In this document: piece after piece, positions 40,301-52,300 of the stretch
Numbering within the stretch: the first letter of the stretch is position 1
Layout: the number at the start of each line of letters is the position of its first letter
Origin: Caprimulgus europaeus
Taxonomy: Eukaryota > Chordata > Aves > Caprimulgiformes > Caprimulgidae
Length of the DNA stretch: 64,000 nucleotides
Assembly (NCBI GenBank): GCA_907165065.1
Contig: OU015528.1
Location: 44,259,515-44,323,514 of the forward strand
Direction: 5' to 3'
Notes under the pieces: model-generated
Databases searched by the model: none
What the model was told of the DNA's origin: nothing
Seen by the model: the letters and a program-made list of their open reading frames with translations, nothing else
Program-made: the position numbers and the translations under genes

Positions 40301-43300
40301 AAATTGCAAGTAAAAAAGATTCAGGAGCTAGGCTGTTGAACATTGAGAGTATTTGGAGGATTTTGTGTTTGTGATGATCCATCAGTGGATTTTTCTGATT
40401 TTTGCCAGGAACATATTAGAAGATATTTGCTTAGTCAATAATACTTTTCTAGTTTAAAACTCTGACTATTTAGTGTGTCTGTGTTATGAGACAGTCAAGT
40501 ATACATTTTAGCTGTGTCCTTCTGTCTTTCTGGCCTATTTCAGACATAGATTTTTGATGCTAGCCTTCTGAAAAGTTGATTGCAATAGAAAAAAATATAT
40601 TCATAGCACAAAAGTTAGTGAAAGTCTATAGTTTATTAGTAGAATTCTTCCATCCTTTTGGAAAGATTTCTGTAACTTCTACTTAATTTTGGGAACATAA
40701 TGGGAATAAAAAATAAGATTAAACCAAGTTTGTATTTTTTTCAGAATAGAATTATTAAATTTTAATCCCCTCTGCCGAAAGAAAAATAGATTTAAGAACA
40801 CTCTATTGCCTTTTGCATTAGGAAAGCAGTTAAATTCCAATTGTTACCCATATTCCCCCTTTTTCATTCTCTGCAGCATATGACAATTCAGATTCCCTCT
40901 TTTCACCTAGAAAAGAAGAGGACATAATTGGAAATGTATCAAGGTAGTTTAAGGGGCCATCTTTTGGAGGAACACATCCAATGAAACTGTTCTTCCACTA
41001 TTCTGTCCTTTGTTTATGGAACCCAGCAAGGATAAATGCTATTTATGCTATTTATGGAAAGTATATATGTGGCTACTAGGTGAGCTTTTCCACAGAACTG
41101 GGCAAAGGTGTGAATGTGATGCAGAGTTTCAGTCTTATATATCCTTCACTGCATCTGCCCTAAAGAATTCCACAAAAGTCTCCTGCCTCTTGAATAAAGA
41201 GCAGTAAGTTGAAGCTGAACTTCAGCAGCACTCAACACTCATTGGTAGGTTGAAGGAGGCATATAGAAAGAGTCCATAGCTGTGGAGCCATTATAATTGA
41301 AGGTATAGGCTCATGGTATAGGTTTAGGCATACTCACAGAAAATCTTAAGGAAGCTTGAGTAACTGCTTTTGTTAATAGCCCTTTCATTGCCTAGGCAAT
41401 TCCATTCACTGTTTTCCCATGTTCATGTTTTCCTCAAGTTTTTGTAGCTTCCAGGCCCTAGGAATTGCTTGGAATATTGCATGAAACTTTTAATACTTGG
41501 GAGCTGCTGCTCTCACAGTGTCCTCAGTAAGAAGTGATTTCAAAAGCATCAAACCCTGCACTGTGTACTTTATATTGACTTCCCATAGCACAGCTCAGAT
41601 ATGGTAATTTGGTCCTTATGTTCAAGGTGCTTTATGACTGAGCCCTAGATTACCTAAAAATAAGCTATAATTCTGAGTAAAAACTACTGCTTGCAACTTT
41701 AGTGTCTGGTGTAATATGGTTTTCTACAGTAAAGGTAAAGTTAGCAATGTTATAGAAAAGTTGTTTTACTGGCCAGCCTAAAACTTTGAACTAAGCTCTT
41801 TTTAGAACTGCCATTTTTAAGTGCATTTCTTTGACTTTACAAATTTAGTTTTCATTGTATCAATTTTTTTTTTCCACCAGAAAACAGAAAAAAAGAAATG
41901 CTGGATGTTAGTTACAAATTTATTGTCTTACTGGAAAGATGAATGTGGGGTAACACCAAGCTCTATGATAGATGGGGTTGAGCCTATTCCATAAGTACCT
42001 CTCTTGACTCAGTTGAAAAATTCAACTCCTAGTTTAATTTTAAGCCACCTTTATGTTATATAATAGTTAATTATGCATAGTCTTTGAAATTAATTATTGA
42101 ATATGATTAAGCACCAACTTAACTTTCTGTCCTCCTGCTATTTTTCAGTGCCTTCTCACTTTAGATTCCATTCTACTATACATGTGTTATGTATCTTTTA
42201 GGACACACCTAAATTAATTATGTCATATATCTGGAAATTAGTTAGTCATCATACTGACCAGTACTGACTAATTTTTTTCCCCTCTTTCTCTGCCTGTATG
42301 TGCCTGTTTCTCTGGTCTTATACATATATTTTAAACTTAATGGCATTCTGATCCATGACTTCAGATTCTAAGACTTATCACAGCCTGAATCTATGTATTA
42401 GATTACACAGGGGACTGACTGCCCATTGCTGTCTGTGGAAAGTAAAAGTTTCTGTGTATGGCTGCTGCTTTCACACGGCAAAGAGGACAAGAGGGTTATG
42501 TGAGCTGACTCCTCAGATGATTAAAAAATCAGGGTGCTACCATGATGGTAGGAAGTTATATTGAAAAAAGTAGGTGCAAGGATATACTTTCAAATTTTCT
42601 GTGATTAAACATTAAAGGATCATTTTTACAAATACAACTTGGTTACTTTTTTCCCCAGAATTTATAATGACTGGTGTGGGTGTGTGTGTGTGCTAGAAGC
42701 AGTGAATTGGGTAGAGAAACTGCTAAATCTTCACTGCAGGAAGTGGTGGAGGTGATTCAGAGTGGCACTTCCACATCTGAGTCAGGGCTGAACCATAGTC
42801 TCAGCATGACGTTAGAGTGGTTCAGCATGTTGTTGGGGAGCTGTATTTTGAATGAGACATAAAGCTCAACATCCTGTTTGTTAACAGTTCTTAAAGACCT
42901 AGTGGCAATTTCTGGTCTATTAATACTGACTTCGTGGCCAAATTCTGGGTGTCACTTGTTCATTCTTTTTTAGTGCACCTTCTTCTGAAGCATTTGATTT
43001 CTGATATTAAGTCACTCTTCCTTTCTGCTTTAATTTAAAAAAGGGCTTTTACATTAGGGAAACAGGGGAGAGAGAAGTGATGATATCTGTGTATTGTTTA
43101 TAAAGTTCTACATTATGAACTACTTTTCTCAGAAGTGTAGTATCATTATCATCACTGCTGCAAAGCTGCAAGACATTCCAGGAACCCTTTGAGTTTATTA
43201 CATTAGCCCAGGATCATACTTTACAAATGTTCTCTGATATGTCATATTTATGATTAAAATAAACAGAAACTCCCAAACCACAAGCCCTTCTTTTAAGTAC

Positions 43301-46300
43301 TTCATCCTTTCATATGCTGAGTGTTCACATTAGAAATTACATTGCTGAATGTTTGGATGAAACTTTAGTGTTTTACTGCCAGCTGCTTTCACATTGATAC
43401 TTTTTTACATAAAAAATAACATGTTTTATAAAAATAGAAGTACAAATGTAATATACAAACTATAAAAACCCCCATATTATTTATTCTTCAGGAATATAAG
43501 TTGGCACTTGTACAGTGCTATGGAAGATACCTTCAGCAGTTCATTTCTGTGAACCTTGATGATATAATAGATGATGTGCATCAATTTGAATCCACCTTTT
43601 TTCCAAATGGTTTCAGAGACAAAAATGCAGCACTTACGGTAGGTTGGGGTTTGGTTTTGGTTTTGTTTTTTTTGGTCAGAGATTCACAGATTTGAAATAA
43701 ATAGCCTATTTTATGTTCCACAAATGTACTTAATTTTGTTATATTAATTAGATATTAATATTAACTAATATTTAACAGTTTGTTTCTATAGATTACATTG
43801 AGATTTTGTGGCATAAGCCAGCCACTATCAACTTAATGTTAAAAAGGCAACTTTCTCTGAACAGGCTATTCTGTAACTGTCTACAGCAGTTTTTAGTCTG
43901 AAATAGTTGCTATTAACCACTGTCAGAATTAGTAGGCTTCTGAGAGGACGGTAGTTACTGACTGGCTGTGTCCTATTTAGCACTTTTTCTCACATGCTGA
44001 TTTGTTCAGATGATACTGTACTCCAGACAAGACTGAGATCACATTATGTTAGGTATTACAAGGAGGAGAAGGAACAGTGCATCTGTAGAAGAGAAAAGGA
44101 ATGTATGAGAGTAAGAAATATGATATCTGTAATACAGATGGAGAAGTGCAGAAAAGTTAAGACTTGCCTTTATTTACAGAGGACATCTACAGAGGAGACA
44201 AGGATTAAAGCCAGATTCCTTGATTATCAGTTTATTGCCTCCCCCATTTCTTCCCGTGCCCCTTTCAGCAGCCCTAGTGCAGTAGGTGCATTTTCATCCT
44301 GTGATGTAGTGAAAACTGATGCAGATTAATGGTTCAGTAGCCTTAAAGCTTTAGCACTTTCTCCAAATTCTAATTCCATTTCATTGTCATGCTGATTTTG
44401 TTTTCTGATATGCTTGATCTTTTCATGCTGACCATTTTGTTGTACTTTGCTGATGTGAAGCTGACATATGCATCTATTTTAACTAGATATAGTAATTTTA
44501 TGTATGTTTCCATGTGTTTTAGATCCATGCTTTGCAAGAGAGAAGTGTTTGCACTTATCAGGTGGTTTGCAGCAGAGACAGAAATCTCCATTATCAAGAG
44601 TCCCTGCAGACTTGTTTCAACGTCTTGTCCTCATTACGACTCACTATGCAAGTGGCTCTACCTCAGGAGAATTTGTGTTGGCTTATCTACAATGGTACCT
44701 CAGGCTTTTAATTTACATTTCTTTGCTAAGCAAACCTGTGGAGGGAAACATTATACATATTCTTTAAGGTCAACCTAAGGGTCATGAGTAAATCTTTAGT
44801 TAGTCTTCAATCACAGTAGGGGTTTTTTTGGTATTTTTTTTCTCAAATAAGGTTTTTAAATTGAAGTTTCTACATAGTGTGCCTTTTTCAAGTGGACTGT
44901 TATAAAAGTATTAGCTTTTTCATCATAGCTGTGGTTAGAGTGTACTAATAAAATGAAATCCAACAGCATAATAAGAGCATTTTTGAGTGCTCTGGTTTTA
45001 AAAAATCCTCAAGTTTTTTTTATTAATAAAATGTTTGTGTTAATGAGTTGTTTTTTGTTTGGTTTTTTTTTTTTTTGAAAAGCGAATTGCATATCTAAGA
45101 GTAGAAAATGATTGTCTGACATTACATCTTTGTATTTTTTAGAAGATCCTTAAGGCTAGAGTTAGTAATAAAACTATTCTAAAAAATACCGTATGACATT
45201 TAAAAATTTGAAACTCTATATATTATTTTAGTGTGCTACTTACAAATGCTTGAATTAGGAAAAAAATTGAGGAAAAAATGCAACTTCTGTGAACTAGATA
45301 CACAGAGAATGGTGCATCGAGATTTTTTTTTCAAGAACAACAATAGTATATTTTTGCTTTGAAAGACAAAGCTATTTAGTTATTTAGTCAAGTCTATTAT
45401 TAATTTGTTCTACTATGGTCAATCGTTGCAATATAAATTGAGGAGATAATGTATTTTTAATTTAATTTTTAAAAATTTACTTTTTCTGAGCTATAATTGT
45501 TTAAAATTCTTATCCTTTTGTTTTGCTGGGACTGCCATTGCCCTCAGTCCCTACTTTTGTGGTGTGTTTTTTGTTTAACTGTTTCTATGGGAGAATTAAA
45601 ATTAAAGTATCCTCACCTGCCATTCTTAAGTCTCACTGCCCGTGTGTGGGACAGGACTCTGTGCCAAGCTTAGCCGATAATCTAATCTAATTAGAAGTAG
45701 TCATTAACTCAGATTTTCCCCAGTTCCTGAGCATGTTTCTGCAATTCCTGGCAATAGATTTTGTGCCTCATTACACATTTTACTGATAAAAAGAAGTCTT
45801 TGTAATGCTTTCTCCATTCTTGCTGATTGGGATAATAACACCCTTCTAGCTATGCCAGTTGACATTGTGATGCCTCCTGCTGCCACAGGTGTCCCTCTCG
45901 GAACATTCATACAGACAGAAGAATACACTTGTTTTTTTCTTCCCTCTAGAACTGCAGTGTCTTTTGTATTTCTAGGGCTGATATTTTGAAAGCAGTTTTG
46001 TGACATAGCCTAAATTAAGTAAATTTTTGATGGGATTTTTTTTGCAAGTCACTTTGATGCTTTTGAATATTCTATTCACAATCAAATTTATTCATTTTGC
46101 TTATCATAATTAATATCACATAATAGTGTTTTCTGCTAGGACAGTGCCATGATAGACTGAAAGAATCACATAAGGTGAGGTCTGTGGGGGGGAGGTAATA
46201 TTTTTTAAAGAGGCTGGCATTTGGGGATAAAAATAAGATTTTTCTCTATATCAGTTATGTAATAAAAATTTGAAATAGTGCATTTTTAAGATCTTCCTCT

Positions 46301-49300
46301 GTTATGATACTACTTCATTGTGTATTTTTGAAGCTAATACTGCCCAAGAATTTAATGACTTCATCTTCTTTAATTTAAAAGAAGTTATAGAAAAATTACT
46401 AGGTTATTTTTCAGCCGCTGGAAATAACAACCCAGATATTAAGAAAAAGTTTCAGTTGGTTAGCATAACAAATTTCACATAGGATTATAGAACTTACTTA
46501 CCTTTTTTTAACTTACTTTATTTTCTTTTTGCAGGTACTGTTCATATTTACACCATATGCAGACATCTGATGATGAGAGGTCAGTCTGCTAAGGTATGGC
46601 AAAATAAATACAAATATTTGAAAAATTTACAGAAGTTTGGAAAATGCACCTGTATTTTGCATAGTATTGGACTGTGACATATCTATTTCACATTGTCATT
46701 GCCAGTAGTAGCACTTTGTCACAAGGGAATAAAATGTCTATATTGCAAAATGTCCAATTTCTAAGCCCTCATGCCTTGTGACTCTGCTCCTTCCTCAGTT
46801 GTGGAATGGAGCCCAGTATAATGCCTTGCTGTTCTTTGAGATAGGATATGTTAGACTGTTTAAGAGGGCTCTAGATGCTTTTTTTGGGCAACTATCAAAT
46901 CCCAAGAATTGATCTTTTGCTTTGTAAAATGTGGAAATGTACTGACACCTGGTGGCTAGGTTTTAATTGTAAATACTTTATAAAAATCACCTAGCCTTTC
47001 TCCCCTGCCCTTTTCTTTTTAACTATGAATGTAATTTTTGTTTGTCTTAGCTTTACTTTCTTGAACAGAGTCTTCTGACTCAGCATAGATCCATTATATT
47101 TTCTTATCTGTTGATTATATTAATCTTTAATCTTTCATTGAGTAGGAAAGATTTTTTTCTCTTTGAACATCTTTTATTGAAATCAGAAGTGATTTAGCAG
47201 CTCCTTAAACATATTTAGGTTTTTAATAAACAGAGGAACTGATGGTATGTATTTCAGATTTTAATGCAGACAAAAAGAATATTTGTATATTGACTTATTT
47301 AGGGCTAAGGTTGTGCATATTTTGTGCACCTCAGGGAACAGTGGACCCAAAGAAAATACAAGGGGAAGATATTGTTCAATCAAGTTAGTAGGGTTAATTC
47401 TTACAATTAGACTGCTACAATTACTATGTTTGCCCTAAAGTTAAAAGTGTAGTTCTATAGTTGTAAATTAATCTAAGTGCAGGCTATCACCAGACTCTGT
47501 TGCATCCCAGATAAGCTTGCTGATCTAGTTGAAAACTGACTTACAAAAAAAATTATCATTAAAGCTGACACAAAGGAGAGGGAGAACACTTAAGAGCAGA
47601 TGAAAGAAGGGCAGGATCTCTGTCTGCTGGCAAGGCTGTAGTGACCTGGAGTGGTTAAGGTAGCTTTGTAGTCAATAAAACATGTTAAAAATTAATACAA
47701 TTCCTGTGATTCCTCCCCCACTCCCGCCTCTTTTAATTTGTCTTACCAGGTGAGGATAAATCTTTGTATGTTCCTTTAGTATATTTATATAGCAAAAATT
47801 GCATTCATTTTGAAACTGAATTTCTTTAATACAGGTCCTGGAATACTTACTGTGGGCGAGTATATGTATGGAATCGTCCATTCCACTCTTATCTGTACAT
47901 TATTTGACGTGGAGAGCCACCCTATATACTGCAGTTTCTCAGTGTTATTTTGATTGTCAAGCCAGCGTTCATGGAGAGGTATCCTGATTTACTGTACATA
48001 GCATTTCAGATTAAATCAAATGGAAAATAAATATTTATTTAAATATTCCTGCTTATTATCAGATCGGATGTATTTATAGAGTTCTGCCCATATTCCCAAA
48101 TTTAACAGCAAAGTGGAGATGTGTTTCCACATGGAAATGAGAAATCAATTCAAAGTTAAATGCAATAGTACTTTGTAGTATTATCACAGTCACAGACTTC
48201 TAGAATTAAGCAGTGGCCAGCCCCCACACATATATACAAAAGGTATTTTGCAAAGGTTTTCCTTTTTGATTACTGTTCATGACCTGGCTTTCATCATTGC
48301 AGGTCTTTGCAGTTGTCTGAATTCAAGAATGATATGATTCTAAAATTAAATGCCAACATACATAATATGAAAACAGAGTATAATTTTTTTTAATACTTTG
48401 GACAGGTATTTGCTCGCCGTGGTCTGATTAAAATTGATGAACTGAAGCAATTAGAAAATACCAGCTCTTTGCTAGAAAATCCAGAAACAAAAAAGATTTT
48501 TAGAGAGGCCACTCTAAAGGTATCATTCTGCAACTCACTATAAACAGGTACAGTAGTTACAATCTCTATGAACAGAACATATAACACAGCTGTTTACTTA
48601 TTTTTTCTTTGTGTCAGATGTCAGTAATGATTTTCAAGAGAGCAGTATATGAATCCAGAAGAAAGCCAAAAAGCTACTTTCAACCTAAGTTAAGAGTTAG
48701 CCTGAAAGAAGCACAAAATGTAAGTCTAACATTTTGTTTAATCTTTCTCTTTGTTTACTATTTGCATGTGACGAATATGTGATAAAGTGTGTGCTTAATA
48801 CACATGGTGCTGTTCACAAGGAGAAACTTCTACTCTTCCAGTTTCATAGTTAACATAATTTGTTATTAAAACTCAGAACAAACTTGAAATGAGGAAATAT
48901 GTAGAAATTACTACTTTAGAAAATACTAATTTTTCTAGCATTTTTTTCCTTTAGCAATTATGTTAGCAATAAAAATAAGAGAAATTCTTGTTGAATTTCG
49001 TACCAAGTGTATGGGAGTCCTGAGTTTGCCCTGCCATGTTAAATTACTGTGAAGATAAAGGGGTATTTTGAAAAAAAAGTTACCATGTTTTAAAATTTTT
49101 TTGTACTTATGTTGGAGAACTCTCTTAAGTATTCAGAGATTGGTTTTGAAGACCTATTACTTTTCTGCAACTCAATGTCTTTCTTGCAGCAAGGGGCTCA
49201 AAGCTGAACACAGTAGTCAAGGTGTGGCCTCACCAGTGCTGAGTACAGGGGAATGATCACTGCCCTAGTCCTGCTGGCCACACTATTTCTGATACAAACC

Positions 49301-52300
49301 AGGATGCTACTTGCCTTCTTGGCCACCTGGGCACACTAGTCAGCTGGCTGTCAGCTAATACTCCCAGATCCTTTTCTGATGCGCAGCTTTCCAGCCACTC
49401 CTCCCCAAGCCTGTAGCGCTGCATGGGGTTGTTGTGACCCAAGTGCAGGACCTGGCACTTGGCCTTGTTGAACCTCATACAATTGGCCTCAGCCCATTGA
49501 TCCAACCTGTCCAGGTCCCTCTGTAGAAACTTCCTACCCTCAAGCAGATCAACACTTCCACCCAGCTTAGTGTCATCTGTGAATCTACTGAGAGTACATT
49601 CAATCCCTTAATCCAGATCATTGATAAAGATGTTAAACAGGACTGGCCCCAACACTGAGCCCTGGGGAAACACCACTCATGACCAGGCACCAACTGGACT
49701 TTATTCACCACCACTCTTTAGGCCCAGCCATCCAGCCAGTTTTCCACCCAGCAAAGAGTACACCCATCCAAGCCATGAGCAGCCAATTTCTACAGGAGAA
49801 TGCTGTGGGAAACGGTGTCAAAGGCTTTACTAAAATCTAGGTAGATAACATCCATGGCCTTTCCCTCATTCACTAAGCAAGTCACCTTGTCATAGAAGGA
49901 GATCACGTTAGTCAAGCAGGACCTGCCTTTCATAAACCCATGCTGACTGAGCCTGATTGTCCAGTTGTCTTGTATATGCCACGTGATGGCAGTCAAGATG
50001 ATGAATTTGAGAAAGGCATCTGGGATACAAAGTGGATTTTTAAGGAAATAATTAATTTCGTCAAATTTCACTCTTTCCTTGTGTTCTTTACAGCCAGTGG
50101 CAATAATGAGTGATCCATTTGGATAAGAATTATAAATAATCAAAGAAAATGCTTTTTTGTGTGAGTGCATTGTCTCTTTCTTCATCATCATGCAGAGTTT
50201 ATTATATCAAGTTTTAGTAGTTTAGTTTATCTTTATGCCATTATACTACTATGTGGGTTCATAATATTTATGCATCTTGGGTTGTATCATCTGTTTTTGG
50301 TCATGAGTTAATTGGTCTTTTGAATTGAAAACTTTTCCTAGATGCAGGACTGCACAGAGAGAATAGAAAGTTCCCATTTTGATTTCAGTGTGCCAAAGAG
50401 GATGCTTCCAGCTGAGTAGTTATTCCCTTTGTGATGGACAGATGGTTGTTCTGCTTTCCTACTGTTTGCAACCATGATTTAAATAAATTTAATTCCTGCA
50501 GTATTCCATAGGAAGCTGGCAGAGAGGAGCAACTGAAAGTACTAATCAGCAAGCTCCAAAAACCATGCTCCTGTACTGAGAAATATTGGCTGCTCATTGG
50601 GATGTTTTGCACTCATGTAAGCAAAAGATCATGGTCTCTTTGCACTGTGACACCCCCTTGTGATAAAAAAGCAGTATTCTGTGGATTGTTGTTAGCTGAT
50701 GGTGATATAAATATAGATAGTTTGGTGTTATGGAGAAGATTATTTTCTTTTGCAAATACTGCATTATGAAGAATTACTGTTATTGCAGTATCATAGGAAT
50801 AAAGATGTTGGTTGCATGGGACTTCTGGAAGTAATTTAGTCCAGCCTCTGATTTGAAGCATGGCTTTTGCCAGTGATTGATCAAATCAGCTGTGGCTTTG
50901 TCTTCAAAACCTTCAATGGAAGTGATTCCCTAGTCAATCTTGATAACCTTTTCTAGTCTGACCTACCTTCCAAATTAACATACTTTTCCTAATGTCCTAT
51001 CTGATGCTTTCAGAGTAATCTGAATTGAAGTAATCTTGTCCAGTCCCCCAAAGTTGAAACTGTGGTCATTATTCCTTGTTTTACTACCTGTTTCTACTCA
51101 GAAGAGTTAGGCTTCTTTACTTGTATAAATATCTTCAAATAGTTGTGGGCAGCTATTAGGTCACCCTTTAGCCCCTTCTTTGCCTGACTAACTAAAGCTT
51201 CCTCAGCCTGTTCTTTTGCATTCTATGCCCCTAATAATCTTGTTAGACCTTTGTAGAATCCTGTCCTGTTTCTTAGCATCCAGAGGAGCCCAAAAGTGGA
51301 CGTAAGTGGACCCTCATGAATTCCAAGTAAGGGAAGAAAATAACCTCTGAATGTGCTGTACACTTCTCCTAGTGTAACCCAGTCTGCAATTTGCTTTCTT
51401 TGTGACAAGAGGACACTGCCGGCTCAAGTTTAACAACCAGGTTTTTTTTTGGCAGTGCTGCTACTCCAAAAGTTGGTTTCCAGCCTGTACAGATGCATTC
51501 CTGCTGAGCCATCTTTTCTCCAGGCTGAACAGTTCCAGCTATCTCAGTCTTTCCTCATAGGGCAGATGCTCCAGTTCCTTAAACATCTTCAAGGCACTTT
51601 GTTGGACTCTCTTCAGTATATCCATGTCTCTCACTGGGGAGCCCAGAACTGAACACAGTACTCCAGATGTAGCCTCACCAGTAGAGGAGAAGAATCCCTT
51701 CCCTTGACCTGCTAGCAGTACTTTGCCTAATGCAGCCCTTTGCTGCAAGGGCACGTTGCTGGCTCATGTTCAACTTGGTGTCCATCAGGACTCCCAAGTC
51801 CTTTTCTGCCAAGCTGTTTTCCAGCTGGGTGGCCCCTCAGCATCTACTGGTGCATAAGTTTGTTTCTTCCCAGGTGCAAATTTGCAGTTCTCCTTGTTGA
51901 ACATTGTGAGGTTCCTATCAACCTATTGAGGTCCCCCTGGATGGCAGCACAACCCTCTGGCGTATCAGCCACTCCTCCCAGTTTTGTGTCACCTGCAAAC
52001 TTGCTGAGGGTTATGGAAGACAGTGTCAATGGCCTTACTGATCTTTAGGTAGATAATATCCACTGCTGTCCCTCATCTACTGGGCAAGTCATTTAAACAT
52101 AGAAATTTATGAAGTTGGTTAAGCATGAATTTCCCTTTGTGGATCCATGCTGACCTCTCTGGATGATTTTGTTGCCCTTCAAGTGCTTGGAAATAGTTTC
52201 CAGGATTAGCTGCTCCATCAGTATCCAATATTAACTATCTTTTGTTTTTACTTTTATGATACTTCCAGAAGAAAGTGTTCCTTTCTTTGGAAAAGACAGG

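Larger units (their letters stand above)
39768..43491 (+). other. CFAP54: CFAP54 intron 2
   Basis: 3.7 kb, AT-rich. It holds an old CR1/L3-like LINE scrap around 40,170-40,370 and a short TG run at 42,681-42,692. Nothing else was recognised. Confidence 0.85.

Noticed and set aside
49790-50191. 133-codon minus-strand frame with a reverse-transcriptase motif
   Set aside because: Part of the antisense CR1 in CFAP54 intron 8; its upstream portion is plain intron.
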